The notes under the pieces were generated by a model that saw only the letters and a list, made by a program, of their open reading frames with translations, ran no database searches and was not told the origin of the DNA. Source: Thioalkalivibrio nitratireducens (GTDB lineage Bacteria > Pseudomonadota > Gammaproteobacteria > Ectothiorhodospirales > Ectothiorhodospiraceae). Taken from it: DNA of 64,000 nucleotides. Made by a program: the position numbers and the translations under genes. The DNA lies in the NCBI GenBank assembly GCA_011390385.1, contig JAABSN010000001.1:1-64000 (forward strand). Reading direction: 5' to 3'. Shown one piece after another: positions 29,833-38,601 of this stretch (positions are counted from its first letter, which is position 1; every line of letters begins with the position of its first letter).

Positions 29833-31345
29833 GGATCATGACCCGATGACCGTTCCGATTGCCAACCGCCTCTTTGGAGAGGCAGGAATGCGCGAACTCG
29901 ACCGCCGGGCAATGGCCCTGCCGGGAATGGGCGGTGGGCATCTGATGGAACGCGCTGGCGCGGCGCTGCTCGCGACCCTGTCGGAAGCCTTCCCGCAGGC
30001 GCGGACGCTCGGCGTGCTCTGCGGTCCCGGCAACAATGGCGGCGATGGCTTCGTGCTGGCCCGCCTCGCCGCGGACGCAGGCTGGACGGTGACCGTGCAC
30101 GCGGGTGATCCCGGTGGCCGGCCCGACTCCGACGGCGCCCGGGCGCGTCGAGCCTGGATCGACAGCGGTGGGGAAATTCAGGCACTCGACGCATTCTCGC
30201 CCGACCGCGCTGCAGTCTGGGCCGACTGCCTGTTCGGTATTGGTCTGGGTCGGCCCCTGGAACGGCCTTACGCCTCATTGATCGAGATCCTGAACCGCTC
30301 CGACGTGCCGGTGCTTGCCGCCGATGTACCCTCCGGCATCCATATCGATACCGGGTCAGTCATGGGAAGCGCAGTGCGTGCGCGGCTGACGGTGACGATG
30401 ATCGCGGACAAGTTCGGTCTTCGTACCGGTGCCGCTGTCGATCACGTTGGACAGGTACGGGTGGCCGCGCTGGATGTTCCGGAATCCGTTTTTGAAGGTG
30501 TCCCCTGGCTGGCCAGCCGGGTTACGCAGGAGCAGGCGGCGCGCGGAATCCCATTGCGCCGGCCGGGTGCGCACAAGGGAGATTGCGGTCACTTGCTGGT
30601 GGTCGGTGGCGCCCCCGGTTATTCCGGCGCTGCCCGGCTGACCGCCGCGGCAGCGCTGCGCGCTGGTGCCGGTCGCGTGACCCTGGTGACCCATCCCGAC
30701 CATGCCGCGCTCGCGAACCTGGACCGTCCGGAGCTGATGGTGCGTCCGGCAAACGCGGCCCGTGATCTCGAGGCTCTGCTGGCGAGTGCGGACGCGGTGG
30801 CTGTGGGACCCGGCCTGGGTCAGGAGGCCTGGGCGCGTGTCCTGTGGCCGGTGGTCGCCGATTGGCGCGGGGCCCTGGTGGTCGATGCGGATGCCCTGAA
30901 CCTGCTGGCACAGGCGCCGCGGCGACGGGACGACTGGGTGCTGACGCCGCATCCTGGCGAAGCCGGTCGCCTGCTCGGCAGCGAGGCGGCCGCGGTCAAT
31001 GCGGATCGCTTGGCCGCCGTGCAGCGACTGCAGCGGCGATACGGCGGTGCGGTGCTTCTGAAGGGCGCGGGTACGCTGGTGTCCACGGGACCGGCCTGGA
31101 TTCCCAGGTGTATCGCCGGTGGCCACCCGGGTATGGCGACGGCAGGAATGGGTGACGTGCTGACCGGTATCATTGCGGCGCTGAGGGCGCAGGGTCTGGA
31201 TGCAGCGAACGCCGCCATAACCGGTGCAGCATGGCACATCGCAGCTGCGAATCTTGCCGCGCAGCGTGTTGGCAACCAGCGCGGCATGCTCGCGAGCGAT
31301 GTCATCGGCGCACTGCCCGCCAGCGCCGTGAGCTGCGAGGCATGA
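29831..31345 (+). CDS. nnr: Bifunctional NAD(P)H-hydrate repair enzyme (epimerase/dehydratase)
   Basis: Repairs hydrated NAD(P)H. The N-terminal YjeF epimerase domain (about 1-210) has GVLCGPGNNGGDGFVLARLA and ADVPSGIHIDTG. The C-terminal ADP-dependent dehydratase (about 225-504) has GHLLVVGGAPGYSGAARLTA, VVDADALNLLA, LTPHPGEAGRLLG and GMATAGMGDVLTGIIAAL. ATG 29831 gives MDHDPMTVPIANRLF; ATG 29846 is an equally reasonable start. It leads the nnr-tsaE unit. Confidence 0.94.
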   Translation: MDHDPMTVPIANRLFGEAGMRELDRRAMALPGMGGGHLMERAGAALLATLSEAFPQARTLGVLCGPGNNGGDGFVLARLAADAGWTVTVHAGDPGGRPDSDGARARRAWIDSGGEIQALDAFSPDRAAVWADCLFGIGLGRPLERPYASLIEILNRSDVPVLAADVPSGIHIDTGSVMGSAVRARLTVTMIADKFGLRTGAAVDHVGQVRVAALDVPESVFEGVPWLASRVTQEQAARGIPLRRPGAHKGDCGHLLVVGGAPGYSGAARLTAAAALRAGAGRVTLVTHPDHAALANLDRPELMVRPANAARDLEALLASADAVAVGPGLGQEAWARVLWPVVADWRGALVVDADALNLLAQAPRRRDDWVLTPHPGEAGRLLGSEAAAVNADRLAAVQRLQRRYGGAVLLKGAGTLVSTGPAWIPRCIAGGHPGMATAGMGDVLTGIIAALRAQGLDAANAAITGAAWHIAAANLAAQRVGNQRGMLASDVIGALPASAVSCEA

Positions 31346-31806
31346 GCCTTTCCGGGGTGTTTCTGGCCGACGCCGATGCGACCGAAGCGATGGGGGCTGC
31401 TTTGGCGCGCTGTCCCGCGCTCGAGCAGGTGCGACGGATCCATCTGGAGGGGGACCTCGGGGCCGGGAAGACCACACTGGTGCGGGGCCTGCTACATGCG
31501 CTCGGGCATCGGGGCGCGGTACGAAGTCCGACCTACACTTTGCTCGAGCCCTACGAATTCCCGGATCTCACTGTCCTGCATCTCGATCTGTACCGGGTGG
31601 CTGACCCCGAGGAACTCGAATACCTCGGCCTCCGCGAGCAGAGCGATGCGCGGACGCTGTGGCTGGTGGAATGGCCAGAACGGGGTTCCGGCTGGTTGCC
31701 GTCGCCTGACCTGGTGATCGTCTTGGATCGTGAGGGCGAAGGCCGGCGCGTGTGGTTCAAGGGCCCATCGGCAGACGACATCGCGCGGCTGGTGGTGGCG
31801 GATTGA
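31342..31806 (+). CDS. tsaE: tRNA t6A synthesis ATPase TsaE
   Basis: ATPase that supports the TsaB-TsaD complex in making N6-threonylcarbamoyladenosine at position 37 of tRNA. Walker A LEGDLGAGKTTLVRGLL, then RSPTYTLLEPYE and LDLYRVADPEELEYLGL, all diagnostic. ATG 31342 overlaps the nnr stop (ATGA). 154 aa, normal size. The amidase amiC follows after 139 bases. Confidence 0.94.
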   Translation: MSLSGVFLADADATEAMGAALARCPALEQVRRIHLEGDLGAGKTTLVRGLLHALGHRGAVRSPTYTLLEPYEFPDLTVLHLDLYRVADPEELEYLGLREQSDARTLWLVEWPERGSGWLPSPDLVIVLDREGEGRRVWFKGPSADDIARLVVAD

Positions 31807-31945
31807 GGCGTGATTGTCCCGCGTTTCGATGCTTGGGTGGGGAGTCGTGAAAATGCAGTCAATTTATTCGATATCCCATTCATATGCGGGAAGTTGTTTG
31901 CTTGCATTTTCGTGCAAAAGGTCCACAATGTAAGCAGAGCCCCTG

Positions 31946-33331
31946 ATGCTGAAGGGATTGTCCCTGGTGAAAACGCCCCTGCCAGATCTGCGTCGTCGGT
32001 TGTTGCTGAAAGGCCTTGCGGGTCTGGGCCTTGGCGTGGCACCGCTTTCGGCGTGGGCCGGAGCCGGTGTGCAGAGGCTGCGGATGTCGGTGGACGGTCA
32101 GACGACGCGGCTGGTATTCGACATGGAGGGGCCGGCGGACTACGAAGTCTTCACCCTGGAATCGCCGGACCGCGTGGTGGTCGATCTTGCCGGTGCGCAG
32201 GCTCTTGGACCGCTCGATGTGGTTTCCAATCCGCGCTCTCTGGTGCAAGGCGTCCGCCATGCGCAGCGCAACGGGACGGATCTGCGTGTGGTGCTCGACC
32301 TGCGGGCCGCGAGTGAGTCACACAGCTTCGTGCTGCTTCCGGCACAAGGTTCACCGCACCGACTGGTGGTTGATCTGACCGAACGGCCGTACAGCGTGCC
32401 GGCGGCCCGGGTCGCGCCGGAGCCGCCCCAGGATGCCGCAGCGGTGCGCCCATCCGAGCCCTTGCGCGATGTGATCGTAGCCATCGATCCCGGACATGGG
32501 GGGCACGATCCGGGCGCGCTCGGCCCCAATGGAACAAGGGAAAAGGACGTCGTCCTTCAGATTGCCCAGCGTCTCGCGGACCGGGTTAAGCGGGAGCCGG
32601 GGATGCGGCCGGTGCTGATCCGGACCGGGGACTACTTTCTACCGTTGCGGGAGCGGATCAGCCGCGCACGCGCGGCGCAGGCCGATGTCTTTCTGTCGAT
32701 TCACGCGGATGCCATCCATGACCGCCGCGTTCAGGGTTCGTCGGTCTATATTCTTTCCGAGCGCGGAGCATCCAGTGAAGCCGCTCGTTTCCTCGCACAG
32801 CGCGAGAACAGTGCCGATCTGCGGCTGGGTGGGGTTCCGATCGAGAGCAAGGACGACTCACTGACCAGCGTACTCCTCGATCTCGCTCAGAGCGGAAGCC
32901 TCGAGGCCAGCCATAGCCTTGCCAACCGACTGATTTCCGAGATGCATCGGGTGGGCAAGGTACGCAAGCCGGAAGTCGAACGCGCGAATTTCGCGGTGCT
33001 GCGTTCACCCGATGTACCCTCGGTGCTGGTCGAGGCGGCCTTCATTTCCAATCATTCCGAAGAGAGGAAACTGCGCACGACAAGTTTCCAGAATTCGCTG
33101 TCCGATGCCATTCTGACCGGACTTCGCGCCTATTTCGCGACCCACGCCCCCCCGGGCACGATGATTGCGGAGGGCAGGCGCGATCGACATGTGATTCGTC
33201 CAGGGGAAAGTCTCTCGGTCATTGCCGAACGCTATAGCATGTCGGTCGCCGAGTTGCGTGCGGTCAACCAGCTGCCCAATGACCGCATTTTCGCGGGTCA
33301 GGTTCTGGAGATCCCCTCGCGCGGCGGCTGA
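31946..33331 (+). CDS. amiC: N-acetylmuramoyl-L-alanine amidase, AmiC type, with AMIN and LysM domains
   Basis: Zinc amidase that splits septal peptidoglycan. The N-terminus has a twin-arginine-like signal (DLRRRLLLKGLAGLGLGVAP), then an AMIN domain (RLVFDMEGPADYEVFTLES in part), then amidase_3 with zinc ligands in IDPGHGGHDPGALG, Glu in NGTREKDVVLQ and His in FLSIHADAIHD, plus EAAFISNHSEE. A C-terminal LysM (VIRPGESLSVIAERYSMS) ends at residue 461. AmiC of E. coli is a Tat substrate, which fits. It precedes mutL, the usual order. Confidence 0.92.
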   Translation: MLKGLSLVKTPLPDLRRRLLLKGLAGLGLGVAPLSAWAGAGVQRLRMSVDGQTTRLVFDMEGPADYEVFTLESPDRVVVDLAGAQALGPLDVVSNPRSLVQGVRHAQRNGTDLRVVLDLRAASESHSFVLLPAQGSPHRLVVDLTERPYSVPAARVAPEPPQDAAAVRPSEPLRDVIVAIDPGHGGHDPGALGPNGTREKDVVLQIAQRLADRVKREPGMRPVLIRTGDYFLPLRERISRARAAQADVFLSIHADAIHDRRVQGSSVYILSERGASSEAARFLAQRENSADLRLGGVPIESKDDSLTSVLLDLAQSGSLEASHSLANRLISEMHRVGKVRKPEVERANFAVLRSPDVPSVLVEAAFISNHSEERKLRTTSFQNSLSDAILTGLRAYFATHAPPGTMIAEGRRDRHVIRPGESLSVIAERYSMSVAELRAVNQLPNDRIFAGQVLEIPSRGG

Positions 33332-33355
33332 AGCGATGAAGGTGGTAGCCTGGCT

Positions 33356-33530
33356 TTAGCGTGAAAGAACCGCGTAGGGTGCCGTGAGGCGCAGCCGAAC
33401 CGCACCGACAACACGCCGTTCCTGAACTCCTGGCTTCCGGGCCTCGAACGGTGCAATTCGCTGCGCTCATTGGCACCCTACGCCTTTCATGATCAGGAGT
33501 GGCCGCCGGCCATGACAGTTAGCGTGAAAG
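33356..33530 (-). repeat. Dispersed palindromic repeat family A, copy 2 (most complete)
   Basis: The core runs from GTAGGGTGCCGTGAGGCGCAG at 33374 (20 bases: GTAGGGTGCCGTGAGGCGCA) to ATTGGCACCCTACGC at 33483, the reverse orientation of copies 1 and 3. The same 12-mer TTAGCGTGAAAG bounds it as a direct repeat at 33356-33367 and 33519-33530. It lies 25 bases after the amiC stop. Confidence 0.82.
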
Positions 33531-33550
33531 TCACGGTGGTTCGAATGCCC

Positions 33551-33645
33551 CTGTAGGAGCGGGCCTCGCCCGCGAACGCGCCGCAGGCGCGCTCGGCGCT
33601 GGGGCCGATACAGCGCTGGTTTCGCGAGCGAGGCTCGCTCCTGCA
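33551..33645. repeat. REP-type inverted pair
   Basis: Two short hairpins in opposite orientation: TGTAGGAGCGGGCCTCGCCC near 33552 and GCGAGCGAGGCTCGCTCCTG near 33625. They are about 35 bases apart, with matching outer ends (TAGGAGC and GCTCCTG). This resembles the REP/BIME pairs of Pseudomonas-like genomes. It lies between repeat copy 2 and mutL. Confidence 0.75.
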
Positions 33646-33787
33646 AGCTCGAAACCAGTCGGGTCGGCAGACCCGTGGCCGAGTGCCTTTCATGGTCAGG
33701 GCTAACCCGGGACCGTATAGAGTTGGCAGCGACTTTCTGGAAACCCCGGTTCTGGGCTAGTCTGAAGTCTTTGCGCCTGGACTTCAC

Positions 33788-35650
33788 GTGCCGATACACA
33801 AGCTTCCGCCCCAATTGATCAGCCAGATCGCGGCTGGCGAGGTCATCGAGCGGCCGTCTTCCGTGGTCAAGGAACTGATCGAAAACAGCATCGATGCTGG
33901 CGCCCGTCGAATCCGGGTGGAACTCGAGCAGGGTGGCGTGCGCCTGATTCGAATCACCGACGATGGCGCTGGAATTTCCAGGGACGAATTGCCTTTGGCG
34001 CTCTCTCGTCACGCCACCAGCAAGGTTTACGATCTGAACGATCTCGAGTGTCTGCGCACCCTGGGTTTCCGGGGCGAGGCGCTCCCGTCGATCGCTTCCG
34101 TTGCGCGCCTGACGATGACCTCTGCAGTGGCCGACGCACGCAGCGGCTGGCGCCTCAGTGGCGATGGTTCGGACGTCTTTGGTGAGGTGGTTCCCGCCGC
34201 ACACGCGGCCGGGACCAGCGTGGAAATCCGCGATCTGTTCTTCAACGTCCCCGCGCGGCGCAAGTTTCTGCGCACCGAACGGACCGAATATCTCCACTGC
34301 GAGGATGTTGTCCGCACGCATGCGGCGGTACGCCCGGAACTTGCGTTTGAACTGCGTCACAACGGCCGCCAGACGCTGGACTTGCCGGCGGTCGGAGCTT
34401 GCGGTGGATCGGATCGGGTCGCAGCGCTGCTCGGCACGGCGTTTCTGGAGCACGCGTTCGAGGTGGAGAACGAGGCCTCTGGCCTGCGCCTTTGCGGCTG
34501 GCTGGGTGCGCCAACGCACGCCCGCTCGCAGGCCGACCAGCAGTATTTTTTCGTCAACGGTCGCCCGGTGCGCGATCGTGTGCTGTCCGCGGCAGTGCGC
34601 CGGGCCTACCGGGACGTGCTGTACCAGGGGCGGCACCCGGTATTCGTTCTGTTTCTCGATCTCGATCCGAACGGGGTCGATGTCAACGCCCATCCAGCCA
34701 AGCACGAGGTGCGCTTCCGGGACGGGCGTCTGGTCCACGATTTCATTTTCCAGACCCTGCATCGGGCGCTGGCGGACCGGCGCCCCGGTGACGGCAGCCC
34801 CCTTCGTCCCACATCGGGCGAAGTCAGTGCAGGGGCAGGGATGACACCTGGACCCGGGGCGACTCCCGCGCAAGTGCCCGGACGGAAATCGGCCGGGCTT
34901 TCCGTGCCTGGAGGAGTGGCGGAATCCGCGGGATCCCCGGCGCGTCGCGACACCCATTGGGAACTGCCCCTGCCGCGGGTAAACGAACCGATGGGCACCG
35001 CCACGTCCTACAGGGAAAGTGCCATTGCCACCGCGCCTGCAGCCAAGGCTTCAGCCAGCGGCGGCACACCGCCGTTGGGATTCGCGATCGGCCAGGTCGC
35101 GGACACCTTCATCGTCGCCGAAAGCGCACGTGGACTGGTGCTGGTGGACATGCATGCAGCCCACGAACGCGTGACTTATGAACGCCTGAAGCGTGAATGG
35201 CGCGAGGCGCGCGTGACCCGCCAGCCGCTGCTGGTGCCCGAAAGCATCCCGGTCACACGCGCCGAGGCGGCACTGGTCGAGTCGTCGACCGATCGCCTCC
35301 GCGATCTCGGGTTCGAGTTGGAGCGCGCCGGACCCGAAACCGTGATGCTGCGGGCGGCTCCTGCACTGTTGCAGGGGCGGGAGTTGGCCCGGCTCGTGCG
35401 TGATCTGCTCGCCGACATGGAGAACCTTGGGCATGCCGATCGCGCCGATGCCGCACTTGATGCCGTCCTGAGCACCATGGCCTGTCATGGCTCGGTGCGG
35501 GCTGGGCGGCGCCTGAGTCTGCCCGAGATGAATCAATTGCTGCGCGACATGGAGGCGACCGACAACAGTGGACAGTGCAATCATGGTCGTCCGACCTATG
35601 TCGAACTGGACCGGCAGGCGCTGGACCGTCTCTTCCTGCGCGGCCGCTGA
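33788..35650 (+). CDS. mutL: DNA mismatch repair protein MutL
   Basis: GHKL ATPase that links mismatch recognition to strand removal. The start at GTG 33788 gives PIHKLPPQLISQIAAGEVIE. N-terminal motifs: ELIENSIDAGA, DDGAGISRDEL, LRTLGFRGEALPSI and NVPARRKFL. A Pro/Ala/Gly-rich linker spans about 325-420. The C-terminal domain has VDMHAAHERVTYE (the D-[QM]-HA-xx-E-x4-E endonuclease pattern), TMACHGSVRAG and QCNHGRPTYVEL. This indicates the endonuclease-active MutL type rather than the MutH-dependent E. coli type. Confidence 0.95.
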   Translation: MPIHKLPPQLISQIAAGEVIERPSSVVKELIENSIDAGARRIRVELEQGGVRLIRITDDGAGISRDELPLALSRHATSKVYDLNDLECLRTLGFRGEALPSIASVARLTMTSAVADARSGWRLSGDGSDVFGEVVPAAHAAGTSVEIRDLFFNVPARRKFLRTERTEYLHCEDVVRTHAAVRPELAFELRHNGRQTLDLPAVGACGGSDRVAALLGTAFLEHAFEVENEASGLRLCGWLGAPTHARSQADQQYFFVNGRPVRDRVLSAAVRRAYRDVLYQGRHPVFVLFLDLDPNGVDVNAHPAKHEVRFRDGRLVHDFIFQTLHRALADRRPGDGSPLRPTSGEVSAGAGMTPGPGATPAQVPGRKSAGLSVPGGVAESAGSPARRDTHWELPLPRVNEPMGTATSYRESAIATAPAAKASASGGTPPLGFAIGQVADTFIVAESARGLVLVDMHAAHERVTYERLKREWREARVTRQPLLVPESIPVTRAEAALVESSTDRLRDLGFELERAGPETVMLRAAPALLQGRELARLVRDLLADMENLGHADRADAALDAVLSTMACHGSVRAGRRLSLPEMNQLLRDMEATDNSGQCNHGRPTYVELDRQALDRLFLRGR

Positions 35651-35654
35651 ATTC

Positions 35655-36578
35655 GTGGAACCCTCGGTGCTCCTGCTGATGGGGCCTACCGCCAGCGGGA
35701 AAACCGACCTCGCGCTGGACCTGTGTGAGCGCCTCGACGGGGAAATCGTCAGCGTCGACTCGGCGCTGGTCTACCGCGGCATGGATATCGGGACGGCCAA
35801 GCCTGGTGCCGCCGAGCAGGCCCAGGTTCGGCATCATTTGATCGATGTCCGTGATCCCGAGGAAAGCTGGTCCGCGATGGATTTCGTGACCCATGCCCAG
35901 CGCCTGATCGACGATATCCATGCGCGCGAACGCACGCCGTTGCTGGTCGGGGGCACGATGCTCTATTTCCGGGCGCTGTTGCACGGACTGGACGCCATGC
36001 CGGCCGTCGATCCGGCAGTCCGGGCTTCGCTGAGGGAACGGCTGCCACGCGAGGGTGCCGAAGCCCTGCACGCGGAACTGGAACAGGTCGATCCCGTCTC
36101 CGCGCGGCGGATTCATCGCAACGACCCACAGCGCACGCTGCGTGCGCTCGAGGTGTACCGGAGCACGGGACATCCGTTGTCATCGTTTCAGTCGCGATCG
36201 AAAGGCCCGGTGCCGGACGGCTGGCGCTGCGTCGCGCTCTGGCCCGAGGACCGCAGCCGCTTGCGCCAGCGCATCGCGGAGCGATTCGACCACATGCTGG
36301 CGGCCGGTTTCGAAGCCGAGTTGCGGCGCTTGATGGAACGGCCGGGGTTGACTGCGGACCACGCATCGCAACGTGCGGTTGGGTACCGGCAGGGCTGGCA
36401 ATGGCTTTCGGGTCAGCTGACCCGCGCGCAATTCCGTGACACTGCCATTACCGCAACGCGGCAGTTGGCGAAGCGACAGGTCACATGGCTGCGCGGAATG
36501 CAGGATGTTCTTCATCTGCCCGCCGAGCGAGCGACGGCTGCGCGGCTGTACGAAATAATGGAATCCAAAACCACGTAG
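35655..36578 (+). CDS. miaA: tRNA dimethylallyltransferase MiaA
   Basis: Adds a dimethylallyl group to A37 of tRNAs reading U-starting codons. P-loop LLLMGPTASGKTDLALDL, then VSVDSALVYRGMDIGTAKP, HHLIDVRDPEESWSA, LVGGTMLYFRALLHGLDAMP, RNDPQRTLRALEVYR, RAVGYRQGWQWL and RQLAKRQVTWLRG. GTG 35655 lies four bases after the mutL stop. About 307 aa, normal. Confidence 0.95.
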   Translation: MEPSVLLLMGPTASGKTDLALDLCERLDGEIVSVDSALVYRGMDIGTAKPGAAEQAQVRHHLIDVRDPEESWSAMDFVTHAQRLIDDIHARERTPLLVGGTMLYFRALLHGLDAMPAVDPAVRASLRERLPREGAEALHAELEQVDPVSARRIHRNDPQRTLRALEVYRSTGHPLSSFQSRSKGPVPDGWRCVALWPEDRSRLRQRIAERFDHMLAAGFEAELRRLMERPGLTADHASQRAVGYRQGWQWLSGQLTRAQFRDTAITATRQLAKRQVTWLRGMQDVLHLPAERATAARLYEIMESKTT

Positions 36579-36602
36579 TTCCTGGGTGTCGGCCCGGACA
36601 AC

Positions 36603-36632
36603 TTGGTTGCCGACTGTGGAGAGCGATATGCT
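36603..36632 (+). promoter_or_regulatory. Possible sigma-70 promoter for hfq
   Basis: TTGGTT at 36603-36608 and TATGCT at 36627-36632 with an 18-base spacer, 67 bases before the hfq ATG. A weak match read by eye. Confidence 0.3.
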
Positions 36633-36698
36633 ATCGTTCTTGTTTGTGCAGTTCCATCAGCAGTTCTCGTGTATTCAATCGGCAAAGGACATCGAATC

Positions 36699-36953
36699 AT
36701 GGCAAAAGGGCAGATGCTACAAGAACCCTTTCTCAACGCTCTGCGCAGGGACCGCATCCCGGTGTCTGTCTATCTTGTCAACGGAATCAAGCTGCAGGGG
36801 CAGATCGAATCCTTCGACCAGTTCGTCGTGCTGCTGAAGAGTGCCGTATCGCAGATGGTCTACAAGCATGCGATTTCCACCATCGTGCCGGCGCGACAGG
36901 TGCGACTGCATCTGGAGGGCGATGAGCAGCCTGCAGAGGAGCACGATTCCTGA
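36699..36953 (+). CDS. hfq: RNA chaperone Hfq
   Basis: Sm-like hexamer that pairs small RNAs with mRNAs. ATG 36699 gives [20 protein letters not shown]. Sm1 is [19 protein letters not shown], and Sm2 has [14 protein letters not shown]. Gln8 and the YKH triad are in place. The C-terminal tail is short (84 aa in all, against 102 in E. coli), as in many other gammaproteobacteria. It lies between miaA and hflX, the standard order. Confidence 0.97.
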   Translation: MAKGQMLQEPFLNALRRDRIPVSVYLVNGIKLQGQIESFDQFVVLLKSAVSQMVYKHAISTIVPARQVRLHLEGDEQPAEEHDS

Positions 36954-36977
36954 TCGCGTTCCCGGAGTCCACGAAAC

Positions 36978-38333
36978 TTGTTTGAGCGCCCCGAAAGCGG
37001 CGACCGTGCCCTGCTGGTCGCGCTTGCGATCGGCGAAACCGTTGATTTTTCGGCGCAGACCCGGGAGTTCAGGGACCTGGCCGAGTCGGCGGGTGCCGAG
37101 GTGGTCGACGTCATTACCGGCACCCGCCGGCAGCCCGATTCGCGGTTTTTCGTCGGCTCCGGCAAGGCCGACGAGATTGCCGCGGCCGTCGCCGCCAGCG
37201 GTGCCGACGTGGCGATCTTCAACCACCCACTGTCGCCCAGCCAGGAACGCAATCTGGAACGGCATCTGCAATGCCGGGTGCTGGATCGTTCCGGGCTGAT
37301 CCTCGATATCTTTGCGCAGCGAGCGCGGTCCCACGAGGGCAAGCTGCAGGTGGAGCTGGCGCAGCTGCGGCACATGTCCACGCGCCTCGTTCGCGGTTGG
37401 ACCCACCTGGAGCGCCAGAAGGGCGGGATCGGCCTGCGTGGACCCGGTGAGACGCAGCTCGAGACCGACCGGCGGCTGCTGGCCGGGCGCATCAAGCATA
37501 TCGAGCGGCGCCTGGACAGAGTCCAGCGGACCCGGGAACAGGGTCGGCAGGCACGTCGGCGCAATGAGACTCCGACCGTCGCGCTGGTGGGTTATACCAA
37601 CGCGGGCAAGTCCACGTTATTCAATCGGTTGACCGAGGCCCGGGTCTATGCCGCGGATCAGCTGTTCGCTACGCTGGATCCGACGTTGCGGCGCGTCGAC
37701 CTTGCTCCGCACCGGTCGGTGATTCTCGCCGACACCGTCGGGTTCATCCGTGATCTGCCGCATGAGTTGATCGCCGCGTTCAAGGCGACCTTGACCGAGA
37801 CCCGCGAGGCGGCATTGCTTCTGCACGTGATCGATGCCTCGGATCCCGAGCGCGATGCCCAGATCGAACAGGTCGAGGGCGTGCTCGCCGAAATCGGCGC
37901 CGAGGATGTACCGGTCTGGCGCATTTTCAACAAGATCGACCAGTTGCCCGCAGCCGACAGCGGGGAACCGGTCGGGTTTGGGGATGATGCGCTATGGCTT
38001 TCGGCGGTAACGGGCAGGGGCGTGCCGGAATTGGAACAGCGGCTGGCGAGCCATTTCACGGAAGCCGTTTTTCAGGGATGGGTGTCGTTGCCAGCCGCAG
38101 CGGGAAGGCTGCGCAGCCGGCTGTTTGCCGAAAAGGCGGTTCAGTCGGAGCAGACCGGAGCGGAAGGGATGATGTATCTGCGTCTGAATCTTCCGGAGCG
38201 GTCGCTGCGCGCGCTGTTGCGCGAGGCGGGGATCGACGCTGACCCGGAAGAACTCCGCATCGATCCGCCTGATTGGACGGACTCCGGGACTGAACCGGTT
38301 CTTGCTGCGACCCATGGAGCGGATCATCAGTAG
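36978..38333 (+). CDS. hflX: Ribosome-associated GTPase HflX
   Basis: GTPase that splits stalled or heat-damaged ribosomes. N-terminal HflX domain (SRFFVGSGKADEIAAAV, RSHEGKLQVELAQLRH, GPGETQLETDRRLL), then a G domain with GYTNAGKSTLFNRLT, DTVGFIRDLPHELI and NKID. The start is probably TTG 36978, 24 bases after hfq. 451 aa. hflK-hflC, which follow in E. coli, are absent here; a tRNA gene comes next. Confidence 0.94.
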   Translation: MFERPESGDRALLVALAIGETVDFSAQTREFRDLAESAGAEVVDVITGTRRQPDSRFFVGSGKADEIAAAVAASGADVAIFNHPLSPSQERNLERHLQCRVLDRSGLILDIFAQRARSHEGKLQVELAQLRHMSTRLVRGWTHLERQKGGIGLRGPGETQLETDRRLLAGRIKHIERRLDRVQRTREQGRQARRRNETPTVALVGYTNAGKSTLFNRLTEARVYAADQLFATLDPTLRRVDLAPHRSVILADTVGFIRDLPHELIAAFKATLTETREAALLLHVIDASDPERDAQIEQVEGVLAEIGAEDVPVWRIFNKIDQLPAADSGEPVGFGDDALWLSAVTGRGVPELEQRLASHFTEAVFQGWVSLPAAAGRLRSRLFAEKAVQSEQTGAEGMMYLRLNLPERSLRALLREAGIDADPEELRIDPPDWTDSGTEPVLAATHGADHQ

Positions 38334-38435
38334 CACCGTGTCCGGGCTGGCCATGCACCGGATGATCTGCATCCCGGCAAAGTGACGTCAACGACCCAAC
38401 GAGATACACTAGAGGGTCATGCCCGGTGCTGGCAG

Positions 38436-38520
<85 letters not shown>

Positions 38521-38601
38521 TTCCGACAGCTTGATTGAACCCCAATGGCGCGCCCGGATGGCGTGCTTTTTCGAATTTCCGATTTTACGCGAGGCCATCT
38601 G

